A stretch of 64,000 nucleotides of DNA from Microbacterium hydrocarbonoxydans (lineage in GTDB: Bacteria > Actinomycetota > Actinomycetes > Actinomycetales > Microbacteriaceae), in NCBI RefSeq assembly GCF_011752045.1, contig NZ_JAAKXW010000005.1, positions 186,001 to 250,000 on the forward strand. The letters are read 5' to 3'. A program made the position numbers and the translations under genes. Position 1 is the first letter of the stretch. The number at the start of each line of letters is the position of its first letter. This document shows, piece by piece, positions 55,311 to 63,402 of this stretch. The notes under the pieces are model-generated. The model had not been told where the DNA came from. It did no database searches and was given only the letters and a program-made list of their open reading frames with translations.

Positions 55311-57563
55311 TCAGGCGAGCAGCGGCGCGTCCGCACCCCGGCCGGCGAAAAGCGACCGGGGGAGCAGCAGCGCGCGCAGCCGGGTCGGCCGGTCCACGCT
55401 CCGGCGCAGCTCGCGGAGGACTCCGTCGAGCGCGGCGGTGAGATCGCCCGCGTCCCCACCCGTCCTGGCATAGTTCGCCCGCTCCACGGCGTCGGTGAGG
55501 GCGCGCATCGCGTCGGCATCCGCCCTGCCCTCGGTGACGAGGAGGGCGCCGCGACTCCTCGGGGAGTCGGCATCCGAGACCGGCAGCTCCAGGTCGAGCA
55601 TCGTCGCGCGCAGCTCCGTCCAGGCCGCTCCGGCGTCGCCCCGACGTGCGCGCCCACGGCGCCTCGCTCGCACCAGGATGCGGATCACGGCAGGAAGCGC
55701 GAGCACGAACAGCGTCCCGAGAGTCGCGAGCAGGACCGGGGCGGGGTCGAGCCGGCGCAGCGGCGCACCCGCCCCGGCGTCTCCGGTGTCGTCGCCGCGG
55801 TCGATCTCGGGACCGGTGGTCTGCTCGGCCCCTGGGGTCGACGTCGGCACAGGGGTGACCGGCGCACCTCCCGGTCCGCCGGTCGCGGTCGACGCGGCGA
55901 AGGCGGTCGGTACGCCGAGGGATGCTGTCGGCTCGAACGGGACCCAGCCGACGCCGGGGAAGAGCACCTCCGGCCAGGAGTGCAGCTGATCGCTCGAGAC
56001 GGAGAACACGTTGTCGTCGCCGCGCCTCTCCTCGGTGATCGTGCCGGGAAGGTACCCCACCACGATGCGGACCTGCATCCCCAGGCTCTCGGCCATCAGC
56101 GCGAAGGCACCGGCGAAATGCACGCAGTAGCCGGACCGGGCTTCCAGGAACCGCGCGACGGCCTCGGCTCCCGTGCCGTCGAAGCCCTCCTCCACCGGTG
56201 TGTCCAGCGAATACCGGAACCCGTTGCGGAACCAGGACTGCAGTGCGATCAGGCGGTCGTAGTCGGTCTCGGCCTGTGCGGTGACCTCGGCCGCGGTGCT
56301 CGCGATGACGGCGGGCAGCTCGACCGGGTCGGCATCCGGGTCCGCCAGCGGGGCGGCCACCTCGATCGCGCGGATCTGCTCGAGCGTCGGCGTCACCTCG
56401 AGCGACGCCACGGTGTAGTCGCTGCCCACCGCGTCGGCGGATCGGGACACCACCGTGCGATTCTCCGGCGACAGCCGCCACGTCGCGGTGACGCCCTGGA
56501 TGCCGGTCGCCGGGTACGGCACCGGCAGCCAGGAGCTCGACATCCGGACCACCCGGATCGACGTGCTCTCCTCGGACGTGGCGATGTCCGCTCCCCACTC
56601 GTCTGGTCCGAAGCCCTCGCTCTGCTCCTGCAGCTCCCCGCGATCGGGACGCCAGACCCGCCCGTCGAACTGCGACAGGGTCGTCAGCCGCAGGTACGGC
56701 GCGGTGTCCTCGGCGGTCGCCACCGTGAGCACCTCCACCGGGTTCGGCTGACGGAGGTCGTCGCCCAGGCGCAGGGAGGCGTCGACCGTCACGCCGACTC
56801 CGGTCCCCGTGAGACTCGCCGAGACGGGGAGCGCAGGTGCGACGACGACCGCCGCGAGCATCGCGGCGATGCCGACACCGGAGGCGAGGGCGGCCGAGGA
56901 CCGTCTCGGAGCCTCCGGATGCCGGCGTGCGGTGAACCGGAACAGCAGGAGCAGCACCCCGCCGAGCAGCACGAACCACACGACGTTCGCCTCCCCGAGG
57001 GTGACGATCATGGGCACCGAGCCGATCACGGCGGTGAGGATCGCGGCGAGCACCGCACCCCGGGTCGCGACGAGCTGGTCGATGAGGATCGCGACCACGG
57101 CGAATCCGAGGCCCAGCACGGCGCGCAGCCCCGGCGTCGCCTCCAGCGGAGCGGTGCCGAAGGCGATCTCCTCCCAGGCCGACGCGGACAGCGTCTGGAA
57201 GGCGAGCACGGTGGTCGGCGTCGGGACGACGCCGAGGATCGCGGTGTCTCCGGCGACGAGCTGCGTGAGAGCACCGGTCGTCGCGGCGACCTGGACTCCG
57301 AGCGTGACCAGCTCGCGCGCCCACCGGGAGCGGTACCGCAGCAGCAGGCGCGTGCCGAAGCCGGCGATCGCGGTGACGACGATCACGGAGAGCACGGCGA
57401 AGGACCAGGAGCCCGGCGCGATCACGGAGGTGTACGGCCACATCGCGACCAGGGAGGCCGCTGCGGCGATCGCGGCGGCCGCGGCATGGTTGTCCGGCTC
57501 GTCGCGGTCCGCGTGCCAGGTGATCGGCGCCGGCATCCGCGCCTGGCGGTCAGAGCGCGCCAT
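55311..57563 (-). CDS. Transglutaminase-like membrane protein (TgpA/DUF3488-type with DUF4129 tail)
   Basis: This 750-residue protein has an N-terminal membrane part of about six spans (residues 25-210), a periplasm-facing transglutaminase core with the catalytic Cys in ARSGYCVHFAGAFALMAES, then the His in SSDQLHSWPEVLFPGVGW and a following FEPT. After it come a Thr/Pro-rich linker, one more transmembrane span (~605-625) and a cytosolic DUF4129 tail. It overlaps the DUF58 gene by 14 bases and is the last gene of a moxR-DUF58-transglutaminase operon. The role is probably a cell-envelope crosslinking or proteolysis function, as suggested for similar operons. Confidence 0.9.
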   Translation of the reverse strand: MARSDRQARMPAPITWHADRDEPDNHAAAAAIAAAASLVAMWPYTSVIAPGSWSFAVLSVIVVTAIAGFGTRLLLRYRSRWARELVTLGVQVAATTGALTQLVAGDTAILGVVPTPTTVLAFQTLSASAWEEIAFGTAPLEATPGLRAVLGLGFAVVAILIDQLVATRGAVLAAILTAVIGSVPMIVTLGEANVVWFVLLGGVLLLLFRFTARRHPEAPRRSSAALASGVGIAAMLAAVVVAPALPVSASLTGTGVGVTVDASLRLGDDLRQPNPVEVLTVATAEDTAPYLRLTTLSQFDGRVWRPDRGELQEQSEGFGPDEWGADIATSEESTSIRVVRMSSSWLPVPYPATGIQGVTATWRLSPENRTVVSRSADAVGSDYTVASLEVTPTLEQIRAIEVAAPLADPDADPVELPAVIASTAAEVTAQAETDYDRLIALQSWFRNGFRYSLDTPVEEGFDGTGAEAVARFLEARSGYCVHFAGAFALMAESLGMQVRIVVGYLPGTITEERRGDDNVFSVSSDQLHSWPEVLFPGVGWVPFEPTASLGVPTAFAASTATGGPGGAPVTPVPTSTPGAEQTTGPEIDRGDDTGDAGAGAPLRRLDPAPVLLATLGTLFVLALPAVIRILVRARRRGRARRGDAGAAWTELRATMLDLELPVSDADSPRSRGALLVTEGRADADAMRALTDAVERANYARTGGDAGDLTAALDGVLRELRRSVDRPTRLRALLLPRSLFAGRGADAPLLA

Positions 57564-58764
57564 CGCCCGCCCCCTGCCCACCGTACGGCTGAACGCCGAT
57601 CCGTTCCGGGAGGGCGTCCTCCCACGCCTCGGCGACGTCGCCGGCGAGCACCGCCGTCCGCCAGCCGTGCTGCTCGGCGGCCTCGGCGGCCCCCGGCCGC
57701 GGGTCGGTGGCGAAGAGCATCGGGGCGGCGGCGCCGGACGGGCGCAGCAGCGCGGCATCCTCCTCGTCGATCGTGCCGGTGATGTACACGAGGGGCCCCG
57801 GCGGCGTGCCGCCGATCAGCGAGTTCAGGTCGCGGGAATCCCCGCGGGGCGTGATCATCGCCAGCGCGACGAGCAGCCCGTCCCTGTCGTCCTCGTGTCC
57901 CCGCAGCGTGCCCAGCGCGTTCCCGGCGCTGTCGATGACGTCGACCCCGTACCCCTCCTGCACGAGGTGCACCGCCACCGAGGCGCACAGCGAGACCGCG
58001 GTCTCGAACGCGGCATCCGCCTCCTCGCCGGGCGCGGACCAGTGCGCGGCGCTCCGGTCGAAGACGACGAGCGCGTCCGGGCTTGACTCCTCCTCCTCCT
58101 GACGGACCATCAGCTGACCGCGGTGCGCGGTCGCCCTCCAGTGGATGCGGCGCATCGAGTCGCCGGGGACATACCGCCGCGGCGAGAGGTTGTCGGCGCC
58201 CTGACCGAGCCTGCTGGACGAGGTGTGCGCCGTGCCGCCGGCGGCCCCCACCCTGACCGTGAGGGGAGCGAGCGCGAACACCTCGGGCACCACGGTCACC
58301 GTGCGGGTCTCGCCGAACGCCTGCTCGCGCTGGGCGAGGCCGAACGGATCCACCGTCCGCAGCATCAGGGGCCCGATCGGCCAGACCCCTCGCCGCACAC
58401 CGGTGATGAGATAGCTCAGCTGCCCCGACTCCGGCGGGTACTCGCCGGCGGCGTCGCCGGACACCGCGTCGGGCAGCACGTCCCGCCACAGCCCGTGCGG
58501 CACCCGGATCGCCCGGAGGCCGAACCGCACGGACACCCGCGACGTCTCCGAGACCGTGAGCAGGTCGGTGGAGATCTGCCTGGCCACGGTGCCGGTGCGC
58601 CGCGGCAGCCGCACGACGATCAGCGCGACGACGGTCAGCGCGAGGAGCAGGATGCCGACATAGACGAGGATCGACGCCCCGACGAGGTTCGCCGCGACGA
58701 TGCAGCCGAGCCCGGCCAGGAGCGTGCCGGTGCCGCGGGCGGTGAGGGCTCGGCGGGGACGCAT
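57550..58764 (-). CDS. DUF58 domain protein
   Basis: This 404-residue protein has two N-terminal transmembrane segments (about 10-50), and a DUF58 signature RRYVPGDSMRRIHWRATAHRGQLMVRQEEEES near residues 185-220. A VWA-like fold follows (ALVVFDRSAA..., without a full MIDAS set that I can verify). DUF58 proteins accompany MoxR ATPases. The ATG at 58764 lies ten bases after the moxR stop. Confidence 0.9.
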   Translation of the reverse strand: MRPRRALTARGTGTLLAGLGCIVAANLVGASILVYVGILLLALTVVALIVVRLPRRTGTVARQISTDLLTVSETSRVSVRFGLRAIRVPHGLWRDVLPDAVSGDAAGEYPPESGQLSYLITGVRRGVWPIGPLMLRTVDPFGLAQREQAFGETRTVTVVPEVFALAPLTVRVGAAGGTAHTSSSRLGQGADNLSPRRYVPGDSMRRIHWRATAHRGQLMVRQEEEESSPDALVVFDRSAAHWSAPGEEADAAFETAVSLCASVAVHLVQEGYGVDVIDSAGNALGTLRGHEDDRDGLLVALAMITPRGDSRDLNSLIGGTPPGPLVYITGTIDEEDAALLRPSGAAAPMLFATDPRPGAAEAAEQHGWRTAVLAGDVAEAWEDALPERIGVQPYGGQGAGDGAL

Positions 58765-58774
58765 CGGGCTCCGC

Positions 58775-59770
58775 TCAGGAGCGCGCGGCGACGGGGACGC
58801 GGACGCGCTCCACGATCTGCCGGAGGGCGGACTCGACGGGCTGCGCGCCCGCGCGGTGGGCACCCCGTGCGGGGAGCAGACGATGCGCGAGCACGGGGAT
58901 GAGCAGGGCGGTGACGTCATCCGGGATCACGAAGTCCCGGCCGTCGAGTGCCGCCCACACCTTCGCGGCCCTGATCAGCTGCAGCGTCGCCCGCGGGCTC
59001 GCGCCGAGGTGCAGGTTCGGGTCGGCGCGCGTCGCCTGCGCGAGGGCGACCGTGTACTCCTCGATCGCCGGCGCGACGTGCACCGAGCGCGCCCACGCGA
59101 TGAGGCTCGTCACCGCCGAGGCGTCGGTCACCGCCGTCACCGCCGCGAGCGGGTTGACCACGTCGCGCTGACGCAGCATGAGCGCCTCGGCGGCGGCATC
59201 CGGGTATCCCATCGAGATGCGCATCATGAACCGGTCGCGCTGCGCCTCGGGGAGCGCGTAGGTCCCCTCCATCTCCAGAGGGTTCTGCGTCGCGACGACG
59301 AGGAAGGGCTCCGGGAGCGGGTGCGAGGCGCCGTCGACCGTGACCTGCCGCTCCTCCATGGCCTCCAGCAGCGCCGACTGCGTCTTCGGCGATGACCGGT
59401 TGATCTCGTCCGCGATGACGATGTGGGCGAAGACCGCGCCGCGCTTGAACTCGAACTCGCGGTCGACGGGGTTGTACACCGAGACGCCGGTGACGTCTCC
59501 GGGGAGCAGGTCGGGTGTGAACTGGATGCGCCGGACCGTCGCGTCGACGCTCGCGGCGAGTGCGCGCGCGAGCATCGTCTTGCCGACGCCGGGGACGTCC
59601 TCGATGAGCAGGTGCCCCTCGGCGAGAAGGCAGACCAGCGCACTGCGCACGGCGTCCGGCTTGCCGTCGATGACCTGGCCGACGGAGCCGAGGATCGCCG
59701 ATGTCTCTGCGGCGAACTGCTCGGCCGTGATCGGGGCGGGCGCCGCGTCGACTGCGGTGATGTCGGTCAT
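58775..59770 (-). CDS. MoxR family AAA+ ATPase
   Basis: This 331-residue ATPase has Walker A EDVPGVGKTMLARALA (G61-x-G-K-T), FTPDLLPGDVTGVSVYN, Walker B VIADEINRSSPKTQSALLEAMEERQ and sensor ATQNPLEMEGTYALPEAQRDRF. MoxR proteins act as chaperones that activate or mature partner proteins, here probably DUF58 and the transglutaminase. GGAGGACC precedes the ATG. It is the first gene of the operon. The 113-base gap to the next, divergent gene presumably holds both promoters; no clear consensus is seen for moxR. Confidence 0.95.
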   Translation of the reverse strand: MTDITAVDAAPAPITAEQFAAETSAILGSVGQVIDGKPDAVRSALVCLLAEGHLLIEDVPGVGKTMLARALAASVDATVRRIQFTPDLLPGDVTGVSVYNPVDREFEFKRGAVFAHIVIADEINRSSPKTQSALLEAMEERQVTVDGASHPLPEPFLVVATQNPLEMEGTYALPEAQRDRFMMRISMGYPDAAAEALMLRQRDVVNPLAAVTAVTDASAVTSLIAWARSVHVAPAIEEYTVALAQATRADPNLHLGASPRATLQLIRAAKVWAALDGRDFVIPDDVTALLIPVLAHRLLPARGAHRAGAQPVESALRQIVERVRVPVAARS

Positions 59771-59883
59771 GGTGGTCCTCCGGAGAGATCGGCGCGTCGG
59801 TGCGGCCTCACGCGTCCGATCGTAACAATTCAGGGGGGACCAAGGGCCCTATCCGGCTGGACGGATCAGCGCACGATGGACGC

Positions 59884-60369
59884 ATGAGCGAAGAAGCGGA
59901 TGCTGGGGACCGCGGACCGCGGCGGCGGACCGCGCGGGCCGCGCTGATCGGCGTGACCGCCGCCGCGGGTCTGCTCGTCATCGCGGCGGTCGGCGTGATC
60001 GTCGCGGGACGGGGCACCGCGACGTACCCGGAGGGCTCGCCCGAACGCGCGGTGCAGGTCTATGCGCAGGCGGTCGTGGACGGCGATCTCGATGTCGCTC
60101 TCGGGCTCCTCGTTCCCGAGGACGCGGAGGAGTGCGAGCGGATCGTGCAGGGCCGAGACGACTACCGCGTAGCTCTCGTCGAGTCCACCGAGCGCGGCGA
60201 TTCGGCGCGCGTCGAGGTGATCATCTCGGAGGTGTACTCCTCCGGGCCGTTCGGTCCCGAGGAGTACAGCAGCGAAGAGGTCTTCGGCCTCCGGCGCGAG
60301 GGCGGCGCGTGGCTCATCGAGACGGCACCGTGGCAGTTCGCAGTCTGCGAGGAAGGCGGCATCCGGTGA
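59884..60369 (+). CDS. Single-pass membrane protein of unknown function
   Basis: This 161-residue protein has a basic N-terminus, one transmembrane segment (about residues 24-46) and an external domain that resembles NTF2/DUF4878-like folds (SPERAVQVYAQAVVDGDLDVALGLL ... EVFGLRREGGAWLIETAPW). It is translationally coupled to the next gene by a four-base overlap. CACGAT (59872-59877) six bases before the ATG is a weak leaderless -10. Confidence 0.75.
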   Translation: MSEEADAGDRGPRRRTARAALIGVTAAAGLLVIAAVGVIVAGRGTATYPEGSPERAVQVYAQAVVDGDLDVALGLLVPEDAEECERIVQGRDDYRVALVESTERGDSARVEVIISEVYSSGPFGPEEYSSEEVFGLRREGGAWLIETAPWQFAVCEEGGIR

Positions 60370-61955
60370 TCGCCGCGATGATGCGCCGGCTGGTCGTCCT
60401 CGTCCTGCTCCTCGCGCTCGTGTCGATCGCGGCGTCAGGGCTGTCCGGCCTCCTGGAGAGGGCACTGGATACCGGGACGACCGTCGTCGATGACCGGGCG
60501 GGTCTCGCGCTCGCGCTCGCGCTCACGCTCGTGGGAACGCCAAGCGCCGCCGCCCTGTGGTGGTGGCAGCGACGCAGCCTCACCGACCCGGCGGAGCGTG
60601 CGTCGCTGCTCTGGGCGCTGTACGTGATGGTGATGACCGTCGTGGCCCTGGTCGTCTCCGTCACGGCCGCGGCCTCCGCCGTCGCGTCCGCGGTCGACGG
60701 AGTGTGGCGGCCGGACCAGGTGGCGACGGCGATCGTATGGCTTCCCGTCCTGCTGTGGCACCGTGGGATGCTGAGGGGACGCGCCTCCGCACCGACCAGG
60801 CTCCCGGGCGTGGCGACGGAGATGGCGATCCTCTACGGACTGATCGTCGCCGCGGGGGGAGCGGTCGGAGCGCTTTCCGGGGTCTTCGCGGAAGCCTTCG
60901 CGGATGTAGCCCGGGTCGCCGTCGGCACCGGCCCCTGGTTCGTTCCCGTGCTGCAATCCCTCGTCTGGTGCGCGAGCGGAGCGGCGGTCTGGTGGTGGCA
61001 GCGGCGCGACCGTCGGGCGGACGGCGCGGCGACCGCGTTCGGCTCGGTGGTGCTCGTCGTAGTGATCACCGCTTCTGCCGCCACCGCGCTTTTCGCGCTG
61101 GGCACGATCTGGTTCGTGATGCTGCGCCTGCTCACCGCTGACGCGCCGGTCGCGGAGGCGCTCGCCCCGCTCGATACCGCTCTCGCCGCGTCATCGGTCG
61201 GCGGCATCGTCTGGGCGTTCCACGCGCAGGCGCTCGTGGCGCGCTCAGCCACGGTGCTCGCGGCCGCCCGGCTGGCCGTCGCCGGGGTCGCCCTTCTCGG
61301 CGCTGCGAGCGGTGTCGGCGTCGTCGTGAACGCGCTGCTCGCGAGCATCGGAGCCTCTCTGCTGGGAGGCCACCGCACGCTGCTCCTCGGGGGCGTCAGC
61401 GCCATCGTCGTCGGCGCTCCCGCGTGGTGGGCGGCATGGCGGCCGGAACGAGGAGTGACGGCCGCGGATGCTGCTTCTCCCGGACGGCGGGTGTACCTCG
61501 TGGTGGTGTTCGGAGCGAGCGCGATCGTCGCGCTCGTCACCGCGCTGCTGATCGGGTACCGCCTCTTCGAGGCTCTGCTCTCCGGCGTCGGCGGCCTCAT
61601 CGAGCTCATCAGGGCGCCGCTCGGACTCCTCAGCGCGACGCTGCTGGTGTCCGCCTATCATTTTGCGATCTGGCGGCGGGACCGACGGCTCGCCGCGGCC
61701 GACGGGGGATCCGCAGCGCGGGTCGAGCGCATCGTACTCGTCTCGGCGGGCGATGCCGAGGCCCTCGCCTCGCGGCTCCGCTCCGAGACAGGGGCGAGGG
61801 TGAGCGTCTGGCGGGCGGCCGACGCGGCCGCGCTGATCGATGACGCCGACCTGGTCCGCGTGGTCGGCAGGATCCGGGAGGCGCCCGCGCGACGCGTCCT
61901 CGTCGTCGGCGCGGAGTCGGGGACGGGTGCACGGGTCGTGCCGCTCTCGGGGTAG
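60366..61955 (+). CDS. Multi-span membrane protein with repeated DUF5671-like units
   Basis: This 529-residue protein has about twelve transmembrane segments arranged in four units, each ending in a Trp-rich basic turn: AALWWWQRRSL, AAVWWWQRRDRR, APAWWAAWRPERG and YHFAIWRRDRRL. The repeated unit matches what I recall as DUF5671. A cytosolic tail of about 85 residues follows (IVLVSAGDAEALASRLRSETGARVSVW...). Function is unknown. The GTG overlaps the previous stop by four bases, and the TAG stop lies within the -10 element of the SRP RNA. Confidence 0.75.
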   Translation: MIAAMMRRLVVLVLLLALVSIAASGLSGLLERALDTGTTVVDDRAGLALALALTLVGTPSAAALWWWQRRSLTDPAERASLLWALYVMVMTVVALVVSVTAAASAVASAVDGVWRPDQVATAIVWLPVLLWHRGMLRGRASAPTRLPGVATEMAILYGLIVAAGGAVGALSGVFAEAFADVARVAVGTGPWFVPVLQSLVWCASGAAVWWWQRRDRRADGAATAFGSVVLVVVITASAATALFALGTIWFVMLRLLTADAPVAEALAPLDTALAASSVGGIVWAFHAQALVARSATVLAAARLAVAGVALLGAASGVGVVVNALLASIGASLLGGHRTLLLGGVSAIVVGAPAWWAAWRPERGVTAADAASPGRRVYLVVVFGASAIVALVTALLIGYRLFEALLSGVGGLIELIRAPLGLLSATLLVSAYHFAIWRRDRRLAAADGGSAARVERIVLVSAGDAEALASRLRSETGARVSVWRAADAAALIDDADLVRVVGRIREAPARRVLVVGAESGTGARVVPLSG

Positions 61956-61958
61956 ACT
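61953..61958 (+). promoter_or_regulatory. -10 element of the SRP RNA, overlapping a stop codon
   Basis: TAGACT at 61953-61958 includes the TAG stop of the membrane-protein gene (61953-61955). Transcription would start near 61964, at the 5' end of the SRP RNA. Confidence 0.6.
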
Positions 61959-61963
61959 GGACG

Positions 61964-62056
61964 ACGGCTCTCCGCGTGGCGGCATCCAGGCCAATTCCCC
62001 CAGGGCGGAAACGCAGCAAGGGTAACCGGGCTCTGCTGGGTGCGCGGAGGGTCATT
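61964..62056 (+). ncRNA. ffs: Signal recognition particle RNA, small bacterial type
   Basis: A ~93-nt hairpin RNA whose ends pair (GGCTCTCCGCG near 61966 with CGCGGAGGGTC near 62044). The apical region contains the conserved GGCGGAAACGCAGCAAGGGTAACC with the asymmetric loop and GGAA-type tetraloop-proximal bases that bind Ffh, and matches the actinobacterial small SRP RNA. A T-rich TTTCTTTTGCCC stretch (62055-62066) may serve as terminator. Confidence 0.9.
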
Positions 62057-62124
62057 TCTTTTGCCCTCGGGCCGGCATCCGGCGATCTGAGCGTTCTCCG
62101 AGGGAGCCCTGCCAGGATCATGAC

Positions 62125-62736
62125 GTGACCACCTCCGCTGCGGGATCCCCGCGTCCTTCCGCACTCGGCCGCTTCGCGTCGCCGGTGCTGCTGCTGGCGG
62201 CGATGTGGATCATCCAGGCCGCGGATGCCGTGCTGCCCGGCTCCTTCACCGGGTTCGGGCTGCGGTCCTGGGATCTCGGCGGGCTCGGCGGCATCGTCCT
62301 CGCACCCCTGCTGCATGCCGGCTGGGCGCACCTCATCGCCAACTCGGTGCCGTTCCTCGTGCTCGGCTGCCTGGTCGCGGTCGAAGGCGCCCGCCGCTTC
62401 TGGGCGGTGACGGCGATCACCGCGATCGTGGGCGGCGCGGGCACCTGGCTCGTGAACGCGCCGGGCGCGCTCACGGTCGGAGCCTCCGGCCTCGTCTTCG
62501 GCTACTTCGGCTATGTGGTTCTGCGGGTCTTCGCGCCGGGTCGCGTCTCGCACCGCATCCTCTACGCCGTCATCGCCGTCATCGTCATCAGCCTGTACGG
62601 AGGCTCCATGCTGGCGGGAGTCGTCGGCGTCCGCGAGGGCATCTCCTGGCAGGCTCACCTGTTCGGCGCGGTGGGCGGCGCGCTCGCCGCCTTCGCCGGC
62701 CGGCGCCCGCGCCGGGTCGGGAGCACCCGGCCGTGA
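62125..62736 (+). CDS. Rhomboid family intramembrane serine protease
   Basis: This 203-residue protein has six transmembrane segments, the helix-2 motif HAGWAHLIAN (H64, H69, N73), the catalytic Ser121 in GASGLVFGYFGY and His178 in SWQAHLFGAVGG. These are all residues needed for rhomboid proteolysis. The GTG start is used. Its stop overlaps the next gene by four bases, so the exported lysozyme-like protein made from that gene may be a partner or substrate; this is inference. Confidence 0.93.
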   Translation: MTTSAAGSPRPSALGRFASPVLLLAAMWIIQAADAVLPGSFTGFGLRSWDLGGLGGIVLAPLLHAGWAHLIANSVPFLVLGCLVAVEGARRFWAVTAITAIVGGAGTWLVNAPGALTVGASGLVFGYFGYVVLRVFAPGRVSHRILYAVIAVIVISLYGGSMLAGVVGVREGISWQAHLFGAVGGALAAFAGRRPRRVGSTRP

Positions 62737-63398
62737 CACCCCGGCGTCGGCGGCGCCGCGCGGCCCCGCGGAAGCGGAGGTCCACGTCCCGTCAGCGGGC
62801 GAGGCGGCGGGCGCAGCGGCGACGGATGCTGACGCGGATCGGCGTCTCGGCGGCCGCCGTCGCGACGCTCGCCGGACTCGCGGTGATGATCCCGCTCGGC
62901 CTGGCACAGGACCGCGCCGAGTACTGCGCCGCGGAGCCGGCGACGTTCCCCGCGGCCGGTGTCCAGGGCTGGCGGGGCGACCAGCTGGAGAACGCGGCCG
63001 TCATCGTGCGGACGGCGGCGGGTCTGGGCTTCGGGCGCGACGGGCAGATCCTCGGCGTGATGACCGCGATGGGCGAGAGCAGCCTGCACAACATCGACTA
63101 CGGAGACTGGGAGACGCGCGGGTTCCGCAACCCCGACGGCTCCCGGACGACGAGCATCGGCCTGTTCCAGCAGCAGGACTGGTGGGGGAGCGTCGAGACC
63201 AGGATGGACCCCGCGGGAGCCGCGACCCTCTTCTACTCGCGGCTCGGCCGGCTCGAGGGCTGGCAGCGGATGCCGCCCTCGCACGCCATCCACCGGGTGC
63301 AGGTGAACACCGACCGGGACTACTACGCGCGCTATCTGGAGGATGCGACGGCGGTGGTCGACGCCCTGTCCGGCGAGTGCCCCGCCGCCCTAAGCTGA
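62733..63398 (+). CDS. Exported lysozyme-like protein
   Basis: This 221-residue protein begins with an extremely basic tail (about 20 Arg/Lys in the first 32 residues), then a single transmembrane or signal segment (about residues 36-58). Its external domain carries ILGVMTAMGESSLHNIDYGD with a candidate catalytic Glu115, NPDGSRTTSIGLFQQQDWWG and MDPAGAATLFYSRL. This pattern is that of lysozyme/transglycosylase-like domains of actinobacteria and their phages. It probably cleaves peptidoglycan outside the cell while anchored by its N-terminus. Coupled by a four-base overlap to the rhomboid gene. Confidence 0.78.
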   Translation: MTPRRRRRRAAPRKRRSTSRQRARRRAQRRRMLTRIGVSAAAVATLAGLAVMIPLGLAQDRAEYCAAEPATFPAAGVQGWRGDQLENAAVIVRTAAGLGFGRDGQILGVMTAMGESSLHNIDYGDWETRGFRNPDGSRTTSIGLFQQQDWWGSVETRMDPAGAATLFYSRLGRLEGWQRMPPSHAIHRVQVNTDRDYYARYLEDATAVVDALSGECPAALS

Positions 63399-63402
63399 GG
63401 CC

